Assembly: GCA_964012875.1 (NCBI GenBank)
Contig: CAXGUU010000042.1
Coordinates: 1-15,860 of the forward strand
From: CAXGUU01 sp964012875
GTDB taxonomy: Bacteria; Pseudomonadota; Gammaproteobacteria; Ga0077536
Reading direction: 5' to 3'
DNA: 15,860 nt
The number at the start of each line of letters is the position of its first letter. Position 1 is the first letter of the stretch. The translations under genes were made by a program, and so were the position numbers. This document shows positions 1-8,103 of this stretch, piece after piece. Below the pieces are notes generated by a model, which worked only from the letters and a program-made list of their open reading frames with translations, searched no databases and was not told the origin of the DNA.

Positions 1-629
1 AGCGTCTCAGGTCTGAAAACCTTCGGCTGAGCACCCGAGTGCAGCGATTTGCCGCTCTTGAGCACGAGAATCGGCGCCTGCGGCAGCTGCTCGACTCATC
101 AGTTATTTTTGACGATGACGTACTGGTTGCCGACGTGCTGGCGATCGAGACATCGCCGGCAGCGCGCCAGATTGTCGTCAACAAAGGCTCTAACCACGGC
201 GTCTATGTTGGGCAACCGTTACTCGATGCGCATGGCGTCATCGGCCAGGTATCTGAAGTCGGACCATTTTCTTCTACGGCGTTGCTGATTACAGATCCGC
301 AGCATGCGATTCCGGTTATCGTAAATCGCAACGGTCTGCGCGCCATCGCAGTTGGCAGCAACCGGGCCGACAAACTGGAACTCTCATTCGTTTCGACCAA
401 CGCCGATGTCGTGCCCGGCGATCTCGTGGTTACGTCGGGGTTGGGACGCCGTTTTCCTGCCGGCTACCCGGTCGGGGAAATATCCAGTATCAATGCCCGC
501 GCCGGCGAATCATTCATCGAAGTCATAGTTGATCCCAGCGGCAAGGTGGGCCAAAGCCGGGAAGTCCTCCTCATCGGTCCGCGCCCGATTCAACTTGATA
601 ATGAAAGCATTTCTGCTGTCACCAACTGA
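1..629 (+). CDS. mreC: MreC, rod-shape-determining protein (5' end outside the window)
   Basis: Periplasmic scaffold of the elongation machinery: MreC links the MreB/MreD side to PBP2-RodA. The frame is open from base 3 with no start in view, giving 208 C-terminal residues. A family member has about 280 or more, so the short cytoplasmic tail, the membrane helix and the start of the coiled coil are missing. The first ~30 visible residues (LRSENLRL, ALEHENRRLRQLL) are the end of the coiled coil. Then comes the conserved two-lobed beta domain, with family-typical stretches VNKGSNHGVYVGQPLL, GVIGQV, TDPQHAIPV and DLVVTSGLGRRFPAGYPVG. The GTG at 39 is internal, not the real start. mreD follows after about 20 bases, as expected for an mreBCD operon. 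Identity is confident; only the left boundary is artificial. Confidence 0.95.
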   Translation, partial: RLRSENLRLSTRVQRFAALEHENRRLRQLLDSSVIFDDDVLVADVLAIETSPAARQIVVNKGSNHGVYVGQPLLDAHGVIGQVSEVGPFSSTALLITDPQHAIPVIVNRNGLRAIAVGSNRADKLELSFVSTNADVVPGDLVVTSGLGRRFPAGYPVGEISSINARAGESFIEVIVDPSGKVGQSREVLLIGPRPIQLDNESISAVTN

Positions 630-650
630 GAACGAGATGGCCGGGTAGTG

Positions 651-1130
651 ATGGTTTCCAGCCGAGCTTGGGTCGTCCCGCTGAGTTTCGTGATCGCTTT
701 CGCGCTGACTGCAGTACCTCTGCCGGAATGGGCCCTGCCGTGGCGTCCGAGCTGGATAGCGATTGTTTTGATGTACTGGTGCGTAGCACTGCCACAACGT
801 TTCGGGGTGCTGGTCGGTTGGTTTATCGGGTTGCTGCTGGACGTGATGCACGGTTCAATACTTGGGCAACATGCGTTCGGTCTCGCCTTTGTCGCTTACG
901 TCGCACTGATCTATCACCAGCGCATTCGTGTTTTCCCGGTCGCACAGCAAGCCTTGTTCGTGGCCGCGACCGTTTTCGTTTACTCCTTTGCCATGCTGCA
1001 GATCTACAACTTGCTGGGCTCAGTCGAATACGCCTACAGCTACCTGCTGGGCACGTTGACGACAGCCTTGCTCTGGCCCTGGATCTATTACGTTCTGCGC
1101 GACATCAGACGCCGGGCACAACTGACATGA
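651..1130 (+). CDS. mreD: MreD, rod-shape-determining membrane protein
   Basis: Integral inner-membrane subunit of the elongasome that partners MreC. It has 159 residues, near the usual ~160, and is almost entirely hydrophobic with about five or six membrane helices. The segment FIGLLLDVMHGSILGQHAF is the typical MreD signature, with Asp and Gly inside a helix followed by LGQHA. The C-terminus is basic (RDIRRRAQ), as expected for a cytoplasmic end. GTG at 648 directly precedes ATG at 651 in frame; I chose the ATG, with purine-rich GAACGAGATGG upstream. The stop lies in an ATGA at 1127-1130, which also opens a 22-codon frame running to the mrdA start. Confidence 0.93.
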   Translation: MVSSRAWVVPLSFVIAFALTAVPLPEWALPWRPSWIAIVLMYWCVALPQRFGVLVGWFIGLLLDVMHGSILGQHAFGLAFVAYVALIYHQRIRVFPVAQQALFVAATVFVYSFAMLQIYNLLGSVEYAYSYLLGTLTTALLWPWIYYVLRDIRRRAQLT

Positions 1131-1195
1131 GCGCTCCCGATCTGTCCGTTCGACCTGCAGGCTTCATCCTGGATACAACACCCACGCTGCGGTGA
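1127..1195 (+). CDS. Possible 22-codon coupling ORF between mreD and mrdA
   Basis: ATG at 1127 overlaps the mreD stop as ATGA. The frame runs 22 codons (begins MSAPDLSV, ends TPTLR) and stops in GTGA at 1192-1195, which overlaps the mrdA GTG start. mrdA has no purine-rich ribosome binding site just upstream, so ribosomes handed on by this frame would explain how mrdA is translated. Against it, the same frame is open back through most of mreD, so the ORF could be the tail of a chance open frame, and the peptide resembles nothing I know. A role, if any, is more likely in coupling than as a product. Confidence 0.3.
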   Translation: MSAPDLSVRPAGFILDTTPTLR

Positions 1196-3075
1196 AGTCG
1201 CTACCCACCCTAAAAGATATTCCGCACGAGCGAAGGGTATTCGAAGCGCGGATTTGGATCAGTTGCGGCGCCATGGCGCTCATGGCCTTGCTGCTGCTTG
1301 GGCGACTGTTTTATTTACAAGTAGTTAATCATGAGCACTATTCCACACTGTCGGCGGAGAACCGACTAAAAGTTGTGCCGCTGGCACCGCCACGCGGGCT
1401 TATATTTTCCAGGGACGGAGCAGTCCTCGCCGAGAACAGACCTTCGTTCGACCTTGTCGTTACGCCGGAAAAAGCGACAGATCTGGAACGCGCATTCTCC
1501 GACCTCAGCGCGCTACTGAATCTCGGAGACGAAACCTTCGAACGTTTTAATCGCACACTTCGCTCTTCGCGACGCTTCGAAAATGTGACCGTCAAAAGCG
1601 ACCTGTCACCGGATAACCTGGCAGTGTTCTCTGTCAACCGACACCGTTTTCCCGGTTTTGCAATTCAGGGAGGTTTAACCCGCCATTACCCTTTGGCCAG
1701 CGTAGCCGCTCATTTGACCGGCTACGTCGCACGCATCAGCGACACCGACCTTGCCGAGATCGACGAGGTGAACTACAGCGCGACCAGCAATATCGGGAAA
1801 ACGGGAGTCGAAAAGGCGCGAGAAGATCTTTTGCATGGGACGGTTGGCTATCAAACCGTTGAAGTTAACGCACAGGGGAGAGTGCTCAGGATTGTCGAAA
1901 AAACGCCGCCGGTGGCCGGCGCGGATTTGTTTCTTACAATCGACGCCGCGCTACAACAAGAGGCCGTGGCCGCGCTGGGTGATTACAGCGGTGCTGTGGT
2001 CGCCCTTGATCCGAATACGGGCAGCCTGTTGGTACTCGCCAGTACCCCCGCCTACGATCCCAACCAGTTCGTCACTGGCATTGGCCGCAAGCTCTACCTC
2101 GAGCTCAGCACGTCGAATAAAAGGCCGCTGTTCAGCCGTGCCCTCCAGGGTCAGTACCCGCCAGGCTCTACAATTAAACCCATACTGGCGTTGGCTGCAC
2201 TGGAGCACAAGGTCCGTACAAGCGACGACCAAACCTGGTGTCCGGGGTGGTATTCACTTCCCGGGCAGGAACACCGTTACCGTGACTGGCTGAAACGCGG
2301 CCACGGCCATGTCGACCTAAAATTATCCATCGCGCATTCCTGCGACGTGTATTTCTACAAGCTGGCTGAAGATCTGGGCATCCAGCGCCTGGGTAATATA
2401 CTGCGACGGTTCGGCTTCGGTGAGCCCACGGGAATCGATATCCCCGGCGAAGTATCGGGTTTGGTCCCGAGCCCGAAATGGAAGCGGAGAAACAGAAAAT
2501 TACCGTGGTATCCCGGCGAAACACTGCTCGCGGGAATCGGGCAGGGATTTATGCTGGCGACACCGCTACAGCTCGCGCAGATGACGGCCATCGTCGCCGC
2601 GCGCGGGCAAAGCTACGCGCCACACCTGCTGGAACAGATCGAGTACCAGGCGCGAACCGAGCACCTCGATCCCAAAACGTTTCAACGCAATAGCGTAAAA
2701 TTCGACAAAACTTCGGATTGGGATGTCATCGTCGAAAGCATGGTTGAAGTCGTCCACGGCCCGACGGGTACGGCCCGCAGCAGCGGACACAACGCGCCGG
2801 TCAGATTCGCTGGCAAGACGGGAACGGCGCAAGTATTTGGCGTCGACCAGGACGTCGACATCAAGGACAGGGAACTGCCCGAGCACCTTCGCGACCACGC
2901 ATTGTTTGTCGCCTTTGCCCCGGCCGACAATCCTGAAATCGCCATCGCTGTAATTGTCGAACACGGCGGCGGCGGCGGCCGCGTCGCGGCCCCAATCGCG
3001 CGCCGCCTTATCGATAAGTATTTCGGAAACGAGCCGTTGACCGGAAGCCAGGCGACAGGCAGGCACCGTGGATAG
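1192..3075 (+). CDS. mrdA: Penicillin-binding protein 2 (MrdA), elongasome transpeptidase
   Basis: Class B PBP that crosslinks new peptidoglycan during side-wall growth, working with RodA. It has 627 residues (E. coli about 633). One membrane helix lies at ~21-43. The N-terminal pedestal begins at LGRLFYLQVVNHEHY and AENRLKVVPLAPPRG. The catalytic domain carries all three motifs: S326-T-I-K329 in PPGSTIKP, S383-C-D385 in AHSCDVYFYK, and K542-T-G544 in FAGKTGTAQVF. The SxD form of the second motif is usual in PBP2. GTG at 1192 is the only start available, because the frame is blocked upstream by TGA at 1123 and has no ATG/GTG/TTG between. It lacks a clear Shine-Dalgarno. The last 8 bases overlap mrdB, consistent with matched synthesis of the pair. 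Confidence 0.97.
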   Translation: MKSLPTLKDIPHERRVFEARIWISCGAMALMALLLLGRLFYLQVVNHEHYSTLSAENRLKVVPLAPPRGLIFSRDGAVLAENRPSFDLVVTPEKATDLERAFSDLSALLNLGDETFERFNRTLRSSRRFENVTVKSDLSPDNLAVFSVNRHRFPGFAIQGGLTRHYPLASVAAHLTGYVARISDTDLAEIDEVNYSATSNIGKTGVEKAREDLLHGTVGYQTVEVNAQGRVLRIVEKTPPVAGADLFLTIDAALQQEAVAALGDYSGAVVALDPNTGSLLVLASTPAYDPNQFVTGIGRKLYLELSTSNKRPLFSRALQGQYPPGSTIKPILALAALEHKVRTSDDQTWCPGWYSLPGQEHRYRDWLKRGHGHVDLKLSIAHSCDVYFYKLAEDLGIQRLGNILRRFGFGEPTGIDIPGEVSGLVPSPKWKRRNRKLPWYPGETLLAGIGQGFMLATPLQLAQMTAIVAARGQSYAPHLLEQIEYQARTEHLDPKTFQRNSVKFDKTSDWDVIVESMVEVVHGPTGTARSSGHNAPVRFAGKTGTAQVFGVDQDVDIKDRELPEHLRDHALFVAFAPADNPEIAIAVIVEHGGGGGRVAAPIARRLIDKYFGNEPLTGSQATGRHRG

Positions 3076-4156
3076 ACCAGACAGCATAGCGTTTCGGCTG
3101 CATCTGGATGTCACGCTGCTGGGCGCCGTGACGGTCACATGCCTGCTGGGCCTGGTGGTCCTGTTTTCGGCCGCTGATCAATCAACTAACGTGGTTATCA
3201 AACAGTCAGCGAGAATGCTGGTCGGGTTGACGGCGATGATTGCTGTCGCACAGCTACCGCCGCGTACCCTGTCGCGATGGTCGTGGCTAGCCTACCTCGT
3301 CGGGCTGGTTTTACTGGTGCTCGTGCTGTTTTTCGGTTCTGGCAGGGGTGCAGACCGCTGGCTCGATCTGGGCCTCGTGCGTTTCCAACCCTCGGAACTG
3401 ATGAAACTTGCCGTGCCGATTACGGTCGCCGCGCTGTTGTCTGAAAAAGTTCTGCCACCGAGCTTTTCCACCAACGCACTTGTACTGACTATTATCGGGA
3501 TTCCTGTTGCGCTCATTGTGCGCCAGCCCGATCTGGGCACGGCCTTGCTGGTTGGCGCATCTGGCATCTTTGTATTGTTTCTCGCCGGAATCAGCTGGCG
3601 TTGGATAAGAAATGGTTTCCTTCTAGTGGTCGGCATGATGCCGTTCGTCTGGTATTCGATGCATGACTACCAACGGCAGCGGGTGATGACCTTGTTTGAC
3701 CCGGAACAGGACCCGCTGGGCTCGGGCTATCACATTATTCAATCGATCATTGCGGTCGGATCGGGCGGCGTTTCGGGGAAAGGCTGGCTGAACGGCACCC
3801 AGTCACACCTTGAATTTCTGCCGGAACGGGCGACTGACTTCATCTTCGCGGTTTATTGCGAGGAATTCGGTTTTTTCGGTGTCCTCGTTCTACTCATCGC
3901 CTACGGTCTGATTTTGGCACGGAGCATGATGATCGCGCTGGATGCGCAGGAAACATTCGGTCGCCTGCTTGCCGGCGCCCTGACGTTGACTTTATTCATT
4001 TACATCTTCGTCAACATGGGTATGGTGACAGGACAATTGCCGATCGTAGGCATACCGCTGCCGTTAGTGAGCTATGGCGGTACGTCTCTGGTGACTATTC
4101 TGATCGGTTTCGGTATCCTGATGTCGATTCAGACCCACCGCAAATTCCTAGGCTAA
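3068..4156 (+). CDS. mrdB: RodA (MrdB), SEDS peptidoglycan glycosyltransferase
   Basis: Polymerises lipid II into glycan strands in the elongasome with PBP2. It has 362 residues (E. coli 370) and about ten membrane helices. SEDS landmarks are RWLDLGLVRFQPSELMKLA (~97-115), VRQPDLGTALL (~151-161), LPERATDFIFAV with the essential Asp at 257 (matching E. coli D262), and the C-terminal GQLPIVGIPLPLVSYGGTS (~322-340). GTG start at 3068 lies inside the 3' end of mrdA in another frame. AGGCAGG a few bases upstream is a weak ribosome binding site. Ends TAA at 4154-4156, 10 bases before the next gene. RodA rather than FtsW follows from the PBP2 partnership and the short cytoplasmic tails. Confidence 0.96.
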   Translation: MDRPDSIAFRLHLDVTLLGAVTVTCLLGLVVLFSAADQSTNVVIKQSARMLVGLTAMIAVAQLPPRTLSRWSWLAYLVGLVLLVLVLFFGSGRGADRWLDLGLVRFQPSELMKLAVPITVAALLSEKVLPPSFSTNALVLTIIGIPVALIVRQPDLGTALLVGASGIFVLFLAGISWRWIRNGFLLVVGMMPFVWYSMHDYQRQRVMTLFDPEQDPLGSGYHIIQSIIAVGSGGVSGKGWLNGTQSHLEFLPERATDFIFAVYCEEFGFFGVLVLLIAYGLILARSMMIALDAQETFGRLLAGALTLTLFIYIFVNMGMVTGQLPIVGIPLPLVSYGGTSLVTILIGFGILMSIQTHRKFLG

Positions 4157-4166
4157 ATAGCTCGTC

Positions 4167-5231
4167 GTGGTTGTCCTTGCTTCACGTTTCTCCCGGTGGC
4201 TGTCGCACGTACCACAGAGCGTTCGCAGTGACGTTAGGCGTACCGTTGTACTGCTTTGCTGCCTGGGTTTTAGCGGAGCAATGTGGGCCGCGCCGCTGGA
4301 CTCGGAATCCGTTACGGAATTCGTCCAGTACATGTCAAAAACCCATGGTTTTGACAGCGCTGAACTCACCAGATTGTTTGATCAGGTAGAACGCTCAGAC
4401 CGCATCATCGACCTGATGTCGCGCCCCGCAGAGAAAGTAAAACCCTGGTGGGAATACCGAGCGCTGTTTATTTCCCAGAAGCGCATCGACGACGGTGCAG
4501 AATTCTGGCGCACGCACCGCACAATACTGAAGCGGGCACAGTCGCTGTACGGCGTACCGCCTCACATTATCGTCGCGATACTTGGCGTTGAGACTTCATA
4601 TGGTCGTGTTACCGGCGGCCATCGCGTTGTTGAAGCGCTGGCTACGCTGGCCTTTCACTACCCGACGGACAGCGAAAAACGGGCGCGCTTTTTTACCGCC
4701 CAGCTTGAACATTTCCTGCTCCTCAGCCGCGAGGACGAGTTGCCGACACTGGACCTGATCGGCTCCTATGCCGGCGCGATGGGCATGCCGCAATTCATGC
4801 CCGAGAATTACCGTAAACTCGCCGTCGATTTTGATGGCGACGGACGCCGCGATATATGGTCAAACGCGGCCGATGCCATCGGCAGCATTGCCAATTATTT
4901 CAAGCATCACGGCTGGGTTTCAGACGCCCAGGTCATGTCACCGTCGTACATCGGTGGCGCTGGCATTGACCGGTTTCTCACTAGTGGCATAAAACCGGAA
5001 TTTTCGTTGGCCGAGCTCGCCGAGGCAGGAATTGCGCCAATGCGCGAACCCGACAGCGGCGACCAGAAGGCTGCGCTATTTCAACTTGAAGCAAAAAACG
5101 GGCACGAGCACTGGCTCGGATACTGGAATTTCTACGTCATCAGCAAATACAACCCACGCGTCAAATACGCGATGGCAGTTTCTCAGCTCGCTGAATCGAT
5201 TCAGGATTCCTACTACGAGAACGCACAATAA
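4167..5231 (+). CDS. mltB: MltB-type lytic transglycosylase (GH103)
   Basis: Cleaves peptidoglycan glycan strands to 1,6-anhydro ends in the periplasm. It has 354 residues. The catalytic Glu is E142 in ILGVETSYGRVTGG, the family's ETSYG motif. SYAGAMGMPQFMPENYR (~200-216) lines the substrate groove. DFDGDGRRDIW (~221-231) resembles the EF-hand-like calcium loop described in E. coli Slt35. The N-terminus has Arg residues then a hydrophobic run ending AMWA-AP, a signal peptidase I site. The Cys pair in this run is not in a good lipobox, so the enzyme looks soluble or loosely attached, unlike the E. coli lipoprotein MltB. GTG at 4167 is the only reasonable start, and no strong Shine-Dalgarno is visible. 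The position between rodA and rlpA matches Pseudomonas-type clusters. Confidence 0.95.
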   Translation: MVVLASRFSRWLSHVPQSVRSDVRRTVVLLCCLGFSGAMWAAPLDSESVTEFVQYMSKTHGFDSAELTRLFDQVERSDRIIDLMSRPAEKVKPWWEYRALFISQKRIDDGAEFWRTHRTILKRAQSLYGVPPHIIVAILGVETSYGRVTGGHRVVEALATLAFHYPTDSEKRARFFTAQLEHFLLLSREDELPTLDLIGSYAGAMGMPQFMPENYRKLAVDFDGDGRRDIWSNAADAIGSIANYFKHHGWVSDAQVMSPSYIGGAGIDRFLTSGIKPEFSLAELAEAGIAPMREPDSGDQKAALFQLEAKNGHEHWLGYWNFYVISKYNPRVKYAMAVSQLAESIQDSYYENAQ

Positions 5232-5234
5232 TCG

Positions 5235-6044
5235 ATGCCGCCTGAGCACCGCCCTTGGAATTCAATCCGCATTCCGGTGCTCCTTACAATCGTTGCCGCA
5301 CTTTCCTCGTGTGCTGTCGTCAGTGAACGCGACGGACCCGGCAAGCGGCGAACGCCCGCCGAAATACGCGATGCGGTACCGCGCGATGAGGCCCACAGTA
5401 AGTACGGCAACCCCGAATCCTATGAAGTTTTTGGAAAACGCTATTACACCCTGAAAACTGCAGCAGGCTTTTCCGAACGGGGTATCGCGTCCTGGTACGG
5501 CAAGAAATTTCACGGTCGCAAGACATCCAGCGGTGAGATTTACGATATGTATCAGACTACGGCAGCCCACAAAGCCCTGCCGCTTCCGACCTATGTCCGT
5601 GTGACCAATCTCGACAATGGGCACAGCGCCATCGTAAAGGTTAATGATCGCGGGCCATTCCACGAGAACCGGATCATCGACCTATCGTATGCGGGCGCAC
5701 TGAAGTTAGGCTTTGCGGACAAAGGAACGGCCTTCGTCGAAATTGTTGCGCTGGACGGTGACGGGAAACCCACCTCTCCGGCCGTTCGCACTGTTGACCT
5801 GGAGATACCCCGCGGGGTCTATCTGCAGATCGGCGCCTTTTCCAACAAGAACAATGCGAGCCGATTGGCTGATCGGGCTAACACGATATTGACCGGCAAA
5901 GTCTTCGTGCGCGAGGTTACGGAGGCCAAGCAGACCATTCATCGCGTACAGATCGGCCCCATCGCCAGCGTGGAGCTGGCCGACTCCCTGGTCGCCGCGT
6001 TACGCGGGATCGGGATCTTTGAACACCATTTTGTTGTCCCCTAA
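5235..6044 (+). CDS. rlpA: RlpA, septal ring lytic transglycosylase lipoprotein
   Basis: Outer-membrane lipoprotein with 269 residues. The signal peptide ends in lipobox LSSC, giving lipidated Cys26. The double-psi beta-barrel domain (~80-172) has GIASWYGKKFHGRKTSSGE, H112 in TTAAHKALPLPTYV and D138 in VNDRGPF. These are 26 residues apart, the same spacing as the residues needed for activity in P. aeruginosa RlpA, which cuts glycan strands stripped of stem peptides. A SPOR domain (~194-269, VYLQIGAFSNKNNA to FVVP) should direct it to denuded septal glycan. It starts 3 bases after the mltB stop without a clear Shine-Dalgarno, so coupling is likely. Because DacA and amidases control stem peptides, the next gene fits the same process. 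Confidence 0.96.
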   Translation: MPPEHRPWNSIRIPVLLTIVAALSSCAVVSERDGPGKRRTPAEIRDAVPRDEAHSKYGNPESYEVFGKRYYTLKTAAGFSERGIASWYGKKFHGRKTSSGEIYDMYQTTAAHKALPLPTYVRVTNLDNGHSAIVKVNDRGPFHENRIIDLSYAGALKLGFADKGTAFVEIVALDGDGKPTSPAVRTVDLEIPRGVYLQIGAFSNKNNASRLADRANTILTGKVFVREVTEAKQTIHRVQIGPIASVELADSLVAALRGIGIFEHHFVVP

Positions 6045-6067
6045 TCTTCCTTGATCACACACAACAC

Positions 6068-7240
6068 ATGAGCTGCTTACGTCTAGATAACCCGGTGCCC
6101 CGCCGTATGGCCACGGTGCTGGCGACCATTTCAATTTGGTTTTCAGCCAGTGTGACGCTCGCCGATAACTTTCGCGCCCCGCCCGCGCCTAATATAAATG
6201 CGCGGTCATATTTCATGCTCGACTTTCAGAGCGGCAAAGTACTGGCGGAAAAAAATGCCGACGAACAGGTGGAGCCAGCGAGCATTACTAAGATCATGAC
6301 GGTCTATGTGGCCGGCAACGCGCTCCGCGAGGGGCACATTCGGCTGGACGATGAAGTCACCGTCAGCGAAAAAGCATGGCGCACGGAAGGTTCGCGTATG
6401 TTTATTGAAGTCGGCAAGCAGGTGACGGTTGACGCGCTTCTGGATGGCATTATTGTGCAGTCCGGGAACGATGCCAGCGTCGCACTTGCTGAACACATCT
6501 CAGGCAGCGAAGCATCCTTCGCCGTTGTTATGAATGACTACGCCCACACGCTCGGCATGAAACATTCGAGCTTTGCCAATGCGACGGGATTGCCGGACCC
6601 AGGCACCTACGTCACCGCGAGGGACGTAACGCGCCTCTCGGCCGCTCTCATCAGAGAGTTTCCGGAACTCTACAGTCGTTTCTCGAAGAAGGAATTTACC
6701 TACAACGAGATTCGTCAGCCCAACCGGAATCGTCTGCTGTACCGCGATGAGGGTGTCGACGGCATTAAAACCGGACACACGGAAGCAGCCGGGTATTGCC
6801 TGGTGTCCTCTGCATCCAGGAATGGCATGCGCCTAGTCGCAGCCGTGATGGGCACCGAATCTGATCGTGCCCGTACGGAATCCAGCAGTGCGCTGTTGCG
6901 GCACGGATTCCGGTTTTTCGAGTCGAGACGCCTGTACGCAGCAGGCACCACGGTACTGGATGCGAAGATCTGGCGCGGTTCGAGTGAATCCATTACCGTC
7001 GGTGTCATCGAGCACGCTGATATAGTCTTTCCGCGCGGACGCTACGATAAGCTGCAGGCGACCGCAACCGTCAATGATCCGCTGATGGCACCGTTGACGA
7101 GGGGCGATGTCGTCGGCTCGGTGCAGGTCAGACTGAAAGGAGAATTGATTTCTGAATTCAACCTGCACGCGCTTGAGGATGCCGCCGAAGGATCGTTTTT
7201 CTCCCGCACGCTCGATGACCTGATGATGATGTTCGAATGA
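6068..7240 (+). CDS. dacA: D-alanyl-D-alanine carboxypeptidase (PBP5/6 type)
   Basis: Removes the terminal D-Ala of pentapeptide stems, limiting crosslinking and releasing free D-alanine in the periplasm. It has 390 residues. The signal peptide ends near VTLA-DN. Motifs of the peptidase S11 family are S72-I-T-K75 (PASITKIM), S132-G-N134 (QSGNDAS) and K234-T-G236 (DGIKTGHTEA). A C-terminal beta domain (~285-365) is followed by EGSFFSRTLDDLMMMF, the amphipathic helix that anchors PBP5-type enzymes to the inner-membrane surface. ATG at 6068 is used; the ATG at 6107 (MATVLA) is an alternative that still gives a usable signal peptide. Neither has a strong ribosome binding site. The stop is shared with the dat start (ATGA). 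Paralogue naming (dacA or dacC) cannot be settled here. Confidence 0.95.
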   Translation: MSCLRLDNPVPRRMATVLATISIWFSASVTLADNFRAPPAPNINARSYFMLDFQSGKVLAEKNADEQVEPASITKIMTVYVAGNALREGHIRLDDEVTVSEKAWRTEGSRMFIEVGKQVTVDALLDGIIVQSGNDASVALAEHISGSEASFAVVMNDYAHTLGMKHSSFANATGLPDPGTYVTARDVTRLSAALIREFPELYSRFSKKEFTYNEIRQPNRNRLLYRDEGVDGIKTGHTEAAGYCLVSSASRNGMRLVAAVMGTESDRARTESSSALLRHGFRFFESRRLYAAGTTVLDAKIWRGSSESITVGVIEHADIVFPRGRYDKLQATATVNDPLMAPLTRGDVVGSVQVRLKGELISEFNLHALEDAAEGSFFSRTLDDLMMMFE

Positions 7241-8103
7241 ACGTCGCTGATGATGCCATCTGTTATCTGAACGGCCAGCTTTTGCCGCTCGGCGAGTGCC
7301 GCATATCGCCACTCGATCGAGGATTTATCTTCGGCGACGCCGTCTACGAGGTGATTCCGGTTGAAGCGGGTACTGCTTTTGAATTGGAAGCCCACCTCGC
7401 GCGGCTCGATCGTAGCCTCGGCGAAATCGATTTAGAAAATCCGAAATCGCGACACGAATGGCGACGGACTATCGAGCAATTGATTGTGCGCAATCACGTA
7501 TCGACGGGCGCGATTTATCTCCAAGTCACGCGTGGCGTCGCGCCGCGCAACCACTCGTTTCCCGCCGAAGTGCGACCCACGGTTTTCGTGATGTGCTCCC
7601 GCTCGGACGCCTCCGGGGCGACCGGCCCTGCCCATATCAGCGCGATTACCGGGCACGACTGCAGGTGGGCGCGCTGTTATATTAAGACGACGGCACTCAT
7701 GGCCAACGTTCTGCTCCGAGAGCAAGCCGCCAGAGCAGGCGCGGGTGAAATCATTCTTCACCGCGACGACTCTGTCACCGAAGGATCGTCTACCAACGTG
7801 TTCGCTGTCTTCGGTAAAGCGGTGGTCACACCTAAACTATCAAACCGTATTCTGGCTGGCGTCACGCGTGCGCGTGTCGTGAAATTACTCCAAGAACACA
7901 ACGTTGCGGTCCAAGAGTCGGACATAGAAATCACGCGCTTACGGCGCGCGGACGAGATCTGGGTGACGAGTTCTAGCCGTGATATCGCATGCGTCTCAAG
8001 TCTGGACGGCGAAGCCGTCGGTGACGGCCGCTCCTACCCGCTGGCCGAGCGATTTTTCGAATTGCTACAGTCTCTTAAAAAGGGCGGCGCATCAGTTTCG
8101 TAA
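7237..8103 (+). CDS. dat: D-amino-acid (D-alanine) aminotransferase, PLP class IV
   Basis: PLP enzyme of fold type IV, 288 residues. K150 in CYIKTTALMANVLL is the Schiff-base lysine, and TEGSSTN (E182 region) is the conserved phosphate/pyridine-binding motif. TRGVAPRNHSFP (~98-109) carries the Arg-x-His pair that binds the substrate carboxylate in Bacillus D-alanine aminotransferase. This argues for D-amino acids rather than branched-chain amino acids or aminodeoxychorismate. Likely reaction: D-alanine + 2-oxoglutarate to pyruvate + D-glutamate. The start overlaps the dacA stop (ATGA), so it is probably translated by coupling and could handle D-Ala recovered after DacA action, which is an inference. 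The last 12 bases overlap the convergent permease gene. No hairpin/T-run terminator was seen at the end. Confidence 0.9.
   Translation: MNVADDAICYLNGQLLPLGECRISPLDRGFIFGDAVYEVIPVEAGTAFELEAHLARLDRSLGEIDLENPKSRHEWRRTIEQLIVRNHVSTGAIYLQVTRGVAPRNHSFPAEVRPTVFVMCSRSDASGATGPAHISAITGHDCRWARCYIKTTALMANVLLREQAARAGAGEIILHRDDSVTEGSSTNVFAVFGKAVVTPKLSNRILAGVTRARVVKLLQEHNVAVQESDIEITRLRRADEIWVTSSSRDIACVSSLDGEAVGDGRSYPLAERFFELLQSLKKGGASVS

Noticed and set aside
668..1195. 175-codon forward ORF overlapping all of mreD
   Set aside because: It is an alternate frame of the clear mreD gene with an Arg/Ala-rich, non-family composition. Only its last 22 codons (1127-1195) are kept, as a possible coupling frame.
2566..3138. 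190-codon reverse ORF under mrdA/mrdB
   Set aside because: It lies opposite the PBP2 catalytic motifs and the start of RodA; its composition is that of an antisense shadow and it has no recognisable domain.
3856..4389. 177-codon forward ORF across the rodA-mltB junction
   Set aside because: It is out of frame with two confident genes, and rich in Arg, Cys and His as typical of shadow frames.
6833..7312. 159-codon reverse ORF under dacA/dat
   Set aside because: It is antisense to confident genes with no ribosome binding site or domain pattern.
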